26,574 nucleotides of DNA from an uncultured Christensenella sp. (lineage in GTDB: Bacteria > Bacillota > Clostridia > Christensenellales > Borkfalkiaceae), in NCBI GenBank assembly GCA_910578145.1, contig CAJTPJ010000017.1, positions 1-26,574 on the forward strand, in the 5' to 3' direction. Below the pieces are notes generated by a model. That model was not told the DNA's origin. It worked only from the letters and a program-made list of their open reading frames with translations, and did not search any database. The position numbers were made by a program, and so were the translations under genes. This document shows positions 8,147 to 15,527 of this stretch, one piece after another. Numbering within the stretch: the first letter of the stretch is position 1; each line of letters opens with the position of its first letter.

Positions 8147-8181
8147 TTGTTACGGCAAAAATTGCCTTTTATAGGAGATTT

Positions 8182-8727
8182 ATGAAAGCTACAGGAATTG
8201 TAAGAAGAATAGACGAGTTGGGAAGAGTGGTAATTCCCAAAGAAATAAGAAGTACTTTGCGCCTTAAATCGGGCGACCCGCTGGAAATTTTTACCGATAG
8301 GGATGAGCTTATGTTAAAAAAATATTCGCCCATAGCTTCTTTGGAAAAGTTTTCCGAAGGAACTGTCAAATCGCTTTCCGATTTGTCTGGACATATGGCG
8401 GTTATATGCGATACCGACGGCGTTTTACACGCTTCGGGCAGGGGACAAAGGGAATTTGACGGAAAAAATCTTTCCGAAAATATGGAAAAGATAATGCGTG
8501 CCAGAAAAAGCTATATAGCAAACAGCGCGGAGGGCGGCGACGTGGTGCCCATTTACGCAGGTCAGCAATCCGAGCTTACCGCGCAGGTGATAGTGCCCAT
8601 AGTTTGTAACGGCGACTGCCTTGGCGCGGTTGTGCTCGTTTCCAACGAAAAGGGCGCTAAAATAGAGCCGTCGGCTTGTAAACTTGCTCAACTTTCGGCT
8701 AACATTCTTGCGGGACAGTTTGAGTAA
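8182..8727 (+). CDS. spoVT: Stage V sporulation transcription factor SpoVT
   Basis: The 181-residue protein matches SpoVT in length and domain order. An N-terminal AbrB-type swapped-hairpin DNA-binding domain (residues 1 to about 52) starts MKATGIVRRIDELGRVVIPK and includes DPLEIFTDRDELMLKKYSP. A C-terminal GAF-like domain of about 125 residues ends near the stop, with VIVPIVCNGDCLGAVVLVSN. SpoVT tunes late forespore gene expression and germination readiness in spore formers. ATG 8182 is chosen because AGGAGA lies 3 nt upstream and because the N-terminus aligns with known SpoVT. An in-frame upstream ATG at 8131 overlaps the putative promoter and is rejected. The gene sits between a terminator and a SpoVB-type flippase. 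Confidence 0.95.
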   Translation: MKATGIVRRIDELGRVVIPKEIRSTLRLKSGDPLEIFTDRDELMLKKYSPIASLEKFSEGTVKSLSDLSGHMAVICDTDGVLHASGRGQREFDGKNLSENMEKIMRARKSYIANSAEGGDVVPIYAGQQSELTAQVIVPIVCNGDCLGAVVLVSNEKGAKIEPSACKLAQLSANILAGQFE

Positions 8728-8786
8728 TCAAATGGCTTAAAGCCGTTTTAAGGCGTTTCGCAGTGTATATTCGGGGTTGAAAGCGT

Positions 8787-10184
8787 ATGAAAAAGAAAAG
8801 CAGTAAAACGGGGCAGTCGTTTCTGGCTGGCGCCGTAATAATTTCGCTCGGCGGGTTTATTTCAAAATTGCTCGGCGCAATTTACCGTATTCCGCTAACG
8901 GCGGTGCTCGGCGGCGAGGGAATGGGGATATATCAAATGGTATATCCTCTTTACTGTATTCTTTTAACGGTTTCGGCTTCGGGTATTCCCACGGGCATAT
9001 CACGCCTTATTTCGTCCGGAAGGGGCGCGGGCGCGGAAAAGCAGGCGTTCCGTTTATACGGCGTAGTGGGCGTTGTGGGCGCGCTGGTTATGTATATTTT
9101 ATCGGCGCCGCTTGCAAGAATTCAGGGCGAACCCGCGATTGCGCTTTGTTGTAAACTTTTATGTCCGTCCGTATTTTTCGTTTCCGTGCTGTCTGTGGTG
9201 CGCGGCTATTTCCAAGGCAGGGGCAATATGCTCCCCACCGCCACGACCGAGGTTTTGGAACAGGTTATAAAAGTTGCGGCGGGCGTTGCGCTTTCGTACT
9301 ACTTCCGCGACAATATGCCGCTTGCGGTTGCTTCAACGTTGCTTGCGGTTACCATAAGCGAAGTGCTTGCAACGGCTATCGCCGCGTTTTGGTACTTTTC
9401 AAGGCGGGGCAAACAACCGCTTTTTACCGTGCCCGCAGTGCCCGTAAAATCCATATTGCGGTTTACCATACCGCTTACGCTAACGGCGATAGCCTTGCCC
9501 GTTTCGCAGTTGTTTGAAAGCATAGTTGCGGTAAGGCTGTTGCGCGCTTCCGCCGAAAACGCCACGGCGCTTTACGGAATATTTTCGGGTTGCGCCATAA
9601 CGATAATCAATTTGCCCGTTTCGGTAACGTACGGGTTGGCGGCTTCAAGCGTGCCGCAAATTTCCCCGCTTGCCGAAAGCGGAGATATGGTCGGCGCAAA
9701 GAAAAAAGCCTTTAAATCGCTGGGCATAACTTTGATGGTTTCGTTGCCCGCGGCGATAGTGTTGTTTTTTGCCGCGCCGCTTGCCACGCGGCTTATATTC
9801 GGTTCGCTTCAAGGCGAAGAAAAAGAACTTTTAATAAAATTAATTAAAATTTTGGCTATATCCTCGGTTACGCAGTCGCTGGTGCAAACTTCGTCGGCGT
9901 GCTTAACTTCGCTTGGTTATCCCATAAGAAGCACTGTCACGCAGTGGGCTACCGCCGTGCTAAGGGTGGGGCTCACAGCGGCGTTAATTGCGTTTACTCC
10001 CCTTTCGATAAGCGGTGCGGCGTGGTCGGCAAACTGTGCGTATTTGGTTGCAATGCTTATGAATTTTTGGTATATTATAAGGGCAGGAAAAAATAACGAA
10101 GGCGGACGACGCAATGAAAATAACGCTGATAGGATTGGGGATTTCATACGGGGATTTAACGCTAAGGGCAAAAGCGGCGCTTGA
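8787..10184 (+). CDS. spoVB: SpoVB/MurJ-like polysaccharide (lipid) flippase
   Basis: The 465-residue polytopic protein belongs to the MOP superfamily of Wzx/MurJ/SpoVB flippases. It opens with SFLAGAVIISLGGFISKLLGAIYRIPL and LGGEGMGIYQMVYPLY, a motif set typical of Firmicutes SpoVB and its paralogues, and has about a dozen hydrophobic segments. Family members move lipid-linked cell-wall or cortex precursors across the membrane. SpoVB is needed for spore cortex, though paralogues make the exact assignment uncertain. The C-terminal 24 or so residues are hydrophilic and overlap the start of mazG by 71 nt. An A6 run at 10088-10093 sits so that one extra A, or a -1 slip, gives a TAA at 10094. The natural end may therefore be just before mazG. 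The ribosome site is weak (GGGG, 10 nt upstream). Confidence 0.85.
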   Translation: MKKKSSKTGQSFLAGAVIISLGGFISKLLGAIYRIPLTAVLGGEGMGIYQMVYPLYCILLTVSASGIPTGISRLISSGRGAGAEKQAFRLYGVVGVVGALVMYILSAPLARIQGEPAIALCCKLLCPSVFFVSVLSVVRGYFQGRGNMLPTATTEVLEQVIKVAAGVALSYYFRDNMPLAVASTLLAVTISEVLATAIAAFWYFSRRGKQPLFTVPAVPVKSILRFTIPLTLTAIALPVSQLFESIVAVRLLRASAENATALYGIFSGCAITIINLPVSVTYGLAASSVPQISPLAESGDMVGAKKKAFKSLGITLMVSLPAAIVLFFAAPLATRLIFGSLQGEEKELLIKLIKILAISSVTQSLVQTSSACLTSLGYPIRSTVTQWATAVLRVGLTAALIAFTPLSISGAAWSANCAYLVAMLMNFWYIIRAGKNNEGGRRNENNADRIGDFIRGFNAKGKSGA

Positions 10185-11529
10185 CAACGCTTCGCGAATA
10201 ATAGCGCGTACTTCCGAAACCGAAAGTTACAAAAATTTAAACGGTTACAGCGTTGAAACGCTGGACTATATCTACGCTAAAAGCCGCAATTTCGATACGC
10301 TTAACAAAAATCTTTCGGCGGCGGTGCTTACAGCCGCACGCGAAAGCGACGTTTGTTATTGTGTGGACGGCGCGGTTTGCGAGGACGAGGCTTGCAAAAT
10401 TATACTTTCAAAAAGTAGCGATTGCGAGGTTTTGGACACCGTTTCCAAATCTGCAAACGCCTACAATACGGCAAACCTTAAATGCGGCGAAGTTACCTGC
10501 GTTTCCGCGTATTCCGTAAAAAATTTAAAAAGTTGCCGCGCCGCGTGCGTTTACGATATCGACTGCGATTACGCGGCGTCGCTGGTTAAAGAGCGGCTTT
10601 CCGATATCTTCGGTGAGGAAACGTGTTGCGTATATCTTGGCACCGAGGGCGTAAAGCGCATTAAAATTTACGAAATAGACCGCCAAAAGGATTACGGCGT
10701 GGCTTCGGCGGTTGCCGTGGAAGAAGGGGAGTTTCTTAAAAAGGACAGGTACGATTACGCCGATTTGGAAAATATGATTAAACTTCTGCGCGCGCCCGGC
10801 GGTTGCCCGTGGGACAGGGCGCAAACTTCGTCAACCATTCGTATGAATATGATTGAAGAGGCGTACGAGCTTGTGGACGCAATCGAGCGTGACGACGCCG
10901 ACGGTATGGAAGAGGAAACGGGCGACGTGTTGCTTCAAGCCGCGTTCCACTCCGTTATGGAAGAGGAAAAGGGCGAGTTTACGGGCGCGGACGCGCTTAC
11001 CCGCGTTGTTAAAAAGTTGATTTTCAGGCATTCGCACATATTCGGAAAGGATAAAGCCAAGGACGATACCGAGGCGCTGGGCGTGTGGGAAAATAACAAA
11101 AAGAAAGAAAAAGGACAATCAACTTTTTCCGAAAGCGTTTTGGCAGTGCCTAAAAATCTGCCTTCGTGTATGCTTGCGCAAAAGGTGGGCAAGCGTTCGT
11201 CAAAGTGCGGTATGGATTTTGCTTCTACCGAACACGCGACCGAAAAACTTAAAGAAGAGATTGCCGAGCTTATTGCGGCGCTTAAAGGCGGCGATAAATC
11301 GGAGATATTTGAAGAGGCGGGCGACTTGCTGTTTTCGGCTGTAAACGCTTGCCGCCTTGCGGGTGTGGACTGCGAGGACGCGCTTCGCGCCGCTACCGAA
11401 AAATTTACCGCGCGGTTTTGCAAGTTTGAAAGGCTTGCCGCGAACGACGGCGAAAACGTGGCTGAAATGGACGACGCGCGCCGTGATTATTATTGGGAAA
11501 AAGCTAAAAATGAACTTAAAAAAAGTTAA
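10114..11529 (+). CDS. mazG: MazG nucleoside triphosphate pyrophosphohydrolase with degenerate tetrapyrrole-methylase-like N-domain (YabN type)
   Basis: The 471-residue protein has three parts. Residues 1 to about 205 resemble the tetrapyrrole methylase fold of YabN (start MKITLIGLG), but the usual GxGxGD loop reads GLGISYGD and no PGHP motif is present. Residues 215-330 form a full MazG domain, with CPWD at 231, EEAYE at 248-252 and EEETGD around 266-271, the acidic metal-binding set. Residues 375-450 form a second MazG-like helical unit with KEEIAEL and EEAGDLL. MazG removes pyrophosphate from non-canonical or excess NTPs and limits mutation and stringent signalling. The start is fixed by the conserved N-terminus and an AAGGCGG ribosome site. 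The gene overlaps the flippase by 71 nt and dusB by 20 nt. Confidence 0.93.
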   Translation: MKITLIGLGISYGDLTLRAKAALDNASRIIARTSETESYKNLNGYSVETLDYIYAKSRNFDTLNKNLSAAVLTAARESDVCYCVDGAVCEDEACKIILSKSSDCEVLDTVSKSANAYNTANLKCGEVTCVSAYSVKNLKSCRAACVYDIDCDYAASLVKERLSDIFGEETCCVYLGTEGVKRIKIYEIDRQKDYGVASAVAVEEGEFLKKDRYDYADLENMIKLLRAPGGCPWDRAQTSSTIRMNMIEEAYELVDAIERDDADGMEEETGDVLLQAAFHSVMEEEKGEFTGADALTRVVKKLIFRHSHIFGKDKAKDDTEALGVWENNKKKEKGQSTFSESVLAVPKNLPSCMLAQKVGKRSSKCGMDFASTEHATEKLKEEIAELIAALKGGDKSEIFEEAGDLLFSAVNACRLAGVDCEDALRAATEKFTARFCKFERLAANDGENVAEMDDARRDYYWEKAKNELKKS

Positions 11530-12448
11530 AATAGGCAATTTACATACCCCAAACAACGTGTTTTTAGCTCCTCTTGCGGGTTATACCAACAGCGTTTTCC
11601 GCGCGGTTTGCCGCGGGTTGGGCGCGGGGCTGTGTTTTACCGAGATGGTCAGCGCAAAGGGGCTTTGCTATAAAAGCGAAAAAACCGAGCAGTTGCTTTT
11701 AACCGACGGAAGCGGCGGCATCAACGCAGCGCAAATTTTCGGAAACGACCCTGAGTTTATGCGGCGCGCGTGCGAGAGCGAGGCGCTTGCGCCCTTTGAA
11801 TTAATAGATATTAATATGGGCTGTCCAGTGCCTAAAATTTTTAAAAACGGCGAGGGCAGCGCGCTTATGAACGATATTCCGCTTGCGGAAAAAATTATTT
11901 CGGAGTGTAAAAAAAGCGGCAAGTTAATTTCCGTTAAATTTCGTACGGGGCTGGACGAGACCAGGATTATAACCGCGGAGTTTGCTAAAGCGTGCGCGGG
12001 TGCGGGCGCGGATATGATAACCGTACACGGGCGCACGCGCGATAAAATGTATTCCGGCGAGGTAAATTACGGCGAAATAGCGGCGGCGAAAAACGCCGTA
12101 AATATTCCCGTTATTGCAAACGGCGGCGTATTTTGCGCGGCTGACGCCGATAAACTTTTAAGTGAAACGGGCGCCGACGGTGTTGCGGTGGCGCGCGGTG
12201 CAATGTACCGCCCGTGGATTTTTGCAGAGATAACGGGGGTTGAAAATTACGATAAACGGGACATAGTACGGGGGCAATTACGTAAAACGCGTGAAATTTA
12301 CGGCGAAAAGTTTGCCTGCGTGTTTATGCGCAAAATGATTTCATTCTATTTAAAGGGTACTAAAAACGCCGTTTTTTATAAGGAAAAACTTTTTAAAGCG
12401 CAAACTACTTGCGAGGTTTCGGATATTTTGGAAACGGTAAATTTCTAA
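11510..12448 (+). CDS. dusB: tRNA-dihydrouridine synthase (DusB/NifR3 type)
   Basis: The 312-residue flavin enzyme reduces specific uridines in the tRNA D-loop to dihydrouridine with NADPH. It has the TIM-barrel markers of the family: LAPLAGYTN near residue 19, FTEMVSAKGL at 43-52, INMGCPVPKI with catalytic Cys105, VKFRTGLDE, TVHGRTRDKMYSG, PVIANGGV, and the FMN phosphate loop in DGVAVARGAMYRPWIF. The annotated start is ATG 11510, where the conserved N-terminus begins. The longer frame from 11357 runs antiparallel to no known domain and lies inside mazG. The gene overlaps the mazG stop by 20 nt with a poor Shine-Dalgarno, so translation is likely coupled. No terminator is seen before the rpsU promoter. 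Confidence 0.95.
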   Translation: MNLKKVKIGNLHTPNNVFLAPLAGYTNSVFRAVCRGLGAGLCFTEMVSAKGLCYKSEKTEQLLLTDGSGGINAAQIFGNDPEFMRRACESEALAPFELIDINMGCPVPKIFKNGEGSALMNDIPLAEKIISECKKSGKLISVKFRTGLDETRIITAEFAKACAGAGADMITVHGRTRDKMYSGEVNYGEIAAAKNAVNIPVIANGGVFCAADADKLLSETGADGVAVARGAMYRPWIFAEITGVENYDKRDIVRGQLRKTREIYGEKFACVFMRKMISFYLKGTKNAVFYKEKLFKAQTTCEVSDILETVNF

Positions 12449-12468
12449 CAATATATTCCAAAAATCGA

Positions 12469-12497
12469 TTGACTTATATTTTTTATTTTGGTATACT
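12469..12497 (+). promoter_or_regulatory. Sigma-A promoter for rpsU
   Basis: TTGACT (12469-12474), a 17-nt spacer and TATACT (12492-12497) form a strong vegetative promoter with a predicted start near 12504 and a leader of about 37 nt before the rpsU ATG. Confidence 0.85.
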
Positions 12498-12540
12498 TTT
12501 AAAAGTTATTAATGCAATGGCGAAGGCAGGTGAAAAAGAA

Positions 12541-12717
12541 ATGTCAACTATAAAAGTAGGCGAAAACGAATCGGTTGAAAGCGCGCTTCGTCGTTTTAAG
12601 AGAAAGTGCTCGCGCGACGGTATAATCGGCGACCTTAGAAAGAAGGAGTTTTACGAATCCCCTTCGGTAAAGCGCCGTAAAAAAGCGGAAGCCGCAAGAA
12701 AGAGAAACAAAAACTAA
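12541..12717 (+). CDS. rpsU: Small ribosomal subunit protein bS21
   Basis: The 58-residue basic protein starts MSTIKVGENESVESALRRF and continues with KRKCSRDGIIGDLRKKEFYE and a Lys/Arg-rich tail, the standard bS21 pattern and length. It sits near the anti-Shine-Dalgarno end of 16S rRNA on the 30S platform. ATG 12541 is preceded by an AGGTGA ribosome site; the in-frame extension upstream would include the promoter and is rejected. It is a single-gene unit with its own promoter and terminator. Confidence 0.97.
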   Translation: MSTIKVGENESVESALRRFKRKCSRDGIIGDLRKKEFYESPSVKRRKKAEAARKRNKN

Positions 12718-12723
12718 TTGATA

Positions 12724-12760
12724 AAGTCTATCGGATGCAAAAATTCCGATAGACTTTTTT
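12724..12760 (+). terminator. Intrinsic terminator after rpsU
   Basis: AAGTCTATCGGA and its exact complement TCCGATAGACTT form a perfect 12-bp stem with a 9-nt loop, ending in six T. It begins 6 nt after the rpsU stop. Confidence 0.95.
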
Positions 12761-12801
12761 CATTAAACAAATTGTCGCAAAAAGGAGGATTTTGTCAAAT
12801 T

Positions 12802-13179
12802 ATGGACGATATAAAACTAATGGCGCGCGCCGCCAAAAACAGACTTAAAACCAATTATTGGGCAGACTGCAAAAGAAATATCGAAGAAAATACTTCGCTT
12901 GCCGCGAGCAAGGGCGTAAGCGAAATGAAGATAAAATCCACGCTGACGGGCAGGGTAAAAAGCGAAATCAAGGGCGAAAAGCACGACGAGTTTTACCTTA
13001 AAGTAAAGGAAATTTTGGATAACGAGGGCGAAGTTTCCGACGCGATTGGCAGGCTTACCGATAAGGAACTTTACGAAAAACTTTCTTACGAGGAAAAACA
13101 GCGCTATTCGCTTGAACTTTCGTCAAAGTACCTTGCCGCGTTAAACCGCTACAGAAAGGAAAAGGAACTCGGACTGTAA
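12802..13179 (+). CDS. Small helical protein of unknown function
   Basis: I do not recognise this 125-residue protein. It is charged, soluble and looks fully alpha-helical, with no Cys pairs apart from a single C, no membrane segment and no signal peptide. A GatB/YqeY-like role might be guessed from its place after rpsU, but the sequence lacks those motifs. The frame is open from 12718, but that stretch covers the rpsU terminator, so the start must be later. A perfect AAAGGAGG (12781-12788) lies 13 nt before ATG 12802, which is long; an in-frame ATT at 12799 would give 10 nt. I keep ATG. It lies between rpsU and pcrA with no clear promoter of its own. Confidence 0.7.
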   Translation: MDDIKLMARAAKNRLKTNYWADCKRNIEENTSLAASKGVSEMKIKSTLTGRVKSEIKGEKHDEFYLKVKEILDNEGEVSDAIGRLTDKELYEKLSYEEKQRYSLELSSKYLAALNRYRKEKELGL

Positions 13180-13184
13180 TTTAA

Positions 13185-13213
13185 TTGAAATTATAAATTG
13201 TTTGTGGTATAAT
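13185..13213 (+). promoter_or_regulatory. Sigma-A promoter for pcrA, placed for a leaderless mRNA
   Basis: TTGAAA (13185-13190), a 17-nt spacer and TATAAT (13208-13213) form a strong vegetative promoter. Only 7 nt separate the -10 box from the pcrA ATG at 13221, so transcription should begin at or next to the start codon. Confidence 0.82.
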
Positions 13214-13220
13214 TTTTGCG

Positions 13221-15509
13221 ATGGATGAATTACTTAAAACACTTAACGAAGAACAGATAAAACCCGTGCGCGACACGGAGGGGGCGGTGCTGGTGCTTGC
13301 GGGCGCGGGCAGCGGCAAAACACGCGTTTTAACCTCGCGCATTGCGTACATATTGGGCAGCGGCAAAGCTCCCCTTTCGCAAATTCTCGCCATAACTTTC
13401 ACCAATAAAGCCGCCGGAGAAATGAAGGAAAGGCTTTCTTATATGATAGGCGGCGGCGACACGAAGTGGATATGCACAATTCACTCTATGTGCGTTAAAA
13501 TTTTAAGACAATTTGCGGATAAGGCAAACCTTAAACCCAACTTTTCCATTTACAGCGAAACCGAGCGGAATAATATTATTAAAAAATCCTTTCACGAATT
13601 GGATTACGACGACGAAAAACTTTTAAAAAACGCCAAATACCATATAAGCAACGCCAAAATGCTTGGGCTCGACCCCGACCAATACGGCAAAAAGTTTTTT
13701 AAAGAGCGCAATATCGACGATATCGTGGCTATTTATGAAAAGTACGACGTGCATTTGCGCGCCAACAACGCGCTGGATTTCGACGATTTGCTGTTGGAAA
13801 CGTTGCGGCTTTTGCGGCGGGATAGGGAAACGCTTGAATACCTTTCCGACAAATTTAAGTACGTGCTTGTGGACGAGTTTCAGGACACTAACCGCGTGCA
13901 GTACGAAATAATAAAACTGCTTGCTTCAAAGCACGGCAATCTGTTTGCCGTGGGCGACGACGACCAGTCTATTTACGGTTGGCGCGGCGCGGAAATTGAA
14001 AACATATTACAGTTCGACAAGGACTTTCCCAACGCTAAAATTTACAAATTGGAGCGCAACTACCGCTCTACCAAAAACATTTTAAACCTTGCCAACTGTA
14101 TAATAAAAAACAACCTGTCGCGGCACGGCAAAGTGCTTTGGACGGACGCGGAAGAGGGCGAAAAACCCGTATATCATCAGGCGGAGGAAGAATCGCTTGA
14201 AGCGTTGTACGCGGCGCGCGCCATTTCCGACGGGGTTGCGCACGGCAAAAAGTATTCCGATTTCGCCGTGCTTATGCGAATAAATGCGCTTACCCGCTCG
14301 TACGAGCAAGAGTTTACTAAATACGGTATTCCATATAAAGTTTTCGGTGGTTTCCGCTTTTTTGAACGCAGGGAAATAAAGGACGTTTTGGCGTATTTGC
14401 GGCTAATATCAAACCCCTACGACAACGAGGCGTTGGAGCGCATAATAAACGTGCCCAAACGCGGTATAGGCGGGCGCACGGTGGAGCTTATGTACGAGTA
14501 CGCCGAGGCGGAAGGGTACTCGCTGTACGACGCGGTTATCGACGCCGACGGACTAACTTTGCCGCGCAACGCAAAGGATAAAATAAAGGATTTCGGCAGC
14601 CTTATAAAGGGCTTTATATTGTCCTCGCAGGAAACGCCGGTGGCGCAACTCGTGCGCGAAGTAATAGCGTATACCGATTTGCGTTCTGCTTACGACGACG
14701 GCACCGACGAGGGCGACGGAAAACTTGCCAACTTAGACGAATTTATCGCGTCGGTGGACGAGTATAACCGACTTAACCCCGAAGCTACTTTGGACGAGTA
14801 TTTAAATCAGGTTACGCTTTCTTCCGACCTTGACGAAATGGACGAGGGTGAGTACGTCACTTTGGCAACTATTCATTCGGTCAAGGGGTTGGAATTCCCC
14901 GTGGTTTTCATTTGCGGGCTTGAAGAAAAAATAATGCCTTCGCCGCGCTCGGCAGAGGACGACAAAGCCGAAGAGGAAGAGCGCAGGCTTATGTACGTTG
15001 CAATAACACGCGCAAGGGAGAAATTATACCTTACCCGCTCTAAATCCCGCTATCTTTACGGGCACAGGGAAATAGCCGCGCCGTCGCGGTTTTTGGCGGA
15101 GCTCGCGCCCGAACTCGGCGCGGCGGTTTGCGAAAAGACCCCGCACTATGGCGCGTTTAACGGCAATAAGTACGGGCAATTCGGCGGTTTAAGCGGTTCG
15201 TCTTACGGGCGCGGCGGGGCGGAAAAATCAGCGGGGCGCGCGCTATATTCTTCCGACGGCGACGATTTTTCGGACGGCGGGGCTTACGGCGGAAACAGCT
15301 CGTTTAAGGCCTTTTACGGCGGCAAAAAAACATCGCCCCCTTCTGCAAAAAGTGGAAAATACGCCGTGGGAATGCGGGTTTTGCACCCTAAATTCGGCGC
15401 GGGAATGATAGTCGCCATAAAAAACGGCGGCACGACTTTAAACGTTGCGTTTGAAAATCAGGGCGTAAAAGAATTATCGGCATCGCTTGCGCCTTTGACG
15501 ATATTGTAA
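13221..15509 (+). CDS. pcrA: ATP-dependent DNA helicase PcrA (UvrD/Rep family, SF1A)
   Basis: The 762-residue 3'-5' DNA helicase acts in repair and replication-fork maintenance. It shows all SF1A motifs: AGAGSGKT (27-34), TFTNKAA (motif Ia), VDEFQDT (217-223), GDDDQSIYGWRGA (245-257), LERNYRST, TLATIHSVKGLEFPVVF (motif V) and MYVAITRAREKLYLT (motif VI). A Gly/Ser-rich linker (about 640-705) leads to a C-terminal Tudor-like domain with VGMRVLHPKFGAGMI, found in PcrA, where it contacts RNA polymerase. The start is fixed by the family N-terminus (LLKTLNEEQ). There is no Shine-Dalgarno, and the promoter's -10 ends 7 nt upstream, so the mRNA is probably leaderless. It is followed after 18 nt by ligA. 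Confidence 0.97.
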   Translation: MDELLKTLNEEQIKPVRDTEGAVLVLAGAGSGKTRVLTSRIAYILGSGKAPLSQILAITFTNKAAGEMKERLSYMIGGGDTKWICTIHSMCVKILRQFADKANLKPNFSIYSETERNNIIKKSFHELDYDDEKLLKNAKYHISNAKMLGLDPDQYGKKFFKERNIDDIVAIYEKYDVHLRANNALDFDDLLLETLRLLRRDRETLEYLSDKFKYVLVDEFQDTNRVQYEIIKLLASKHGNLFAVGDDDQSIYGWRGAEIENILQFDKDFPNAKIYKLERNYRSTKNILNLANCIIKNNLSRHGKVLWTDAEEGEKPVYHQAEEESLEALYAARAISDGVAHGKKYSDFAVLMRINALTRSYEQEFTKYGIPYKVFGGFRFFERREIKDVLAYLRLISNPYDNEALERIINVPKRGIGGRTVELMYEYAEAEGYSLYDAVIDADGLTLPRNAKDKIKDFGSLIKGFILSSQETPVAQLVREVIAYTDLRSAYDDGTDEGDGKLANLDEFIASVDEYNRLNPEATLDEYLNQVTLSSDLDEMDEGEYVTLATIHSVKGLEFPVVFICGLEEKIMPSPRSAEDDKAEEEERRLMYVAITRAREKLYLTRSKSRYLYGHREIAAPSRFLAELAPELGAAVCEKTPHYGAFNGNKYGQFGGLSGSSYGRGGAEKSAGRALYSSDGDDFSDGGAYGGNSSFKAFYGGKKTSPPSAKSGKYAVGMRVLHPKFGAGMIVAIKNGGTTLNVAFENQGVKELSASLAPLTIL

Positions 15510-15527
15510 ATTTGCGGGTACGGCGTT

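Noticed and set aside
8734..8744. Small hairpin GGCTTAAAGCC between spoVT and the flippase gene
   Set aside because: A 5-bp stem without a T run; not a terminator.
12718..12801. N-terminal extension of the small gene after rpsU
   Set aside because: It would run through a perfect intrinsic terminator and past a strong Shine-Dalgarno at 12781.
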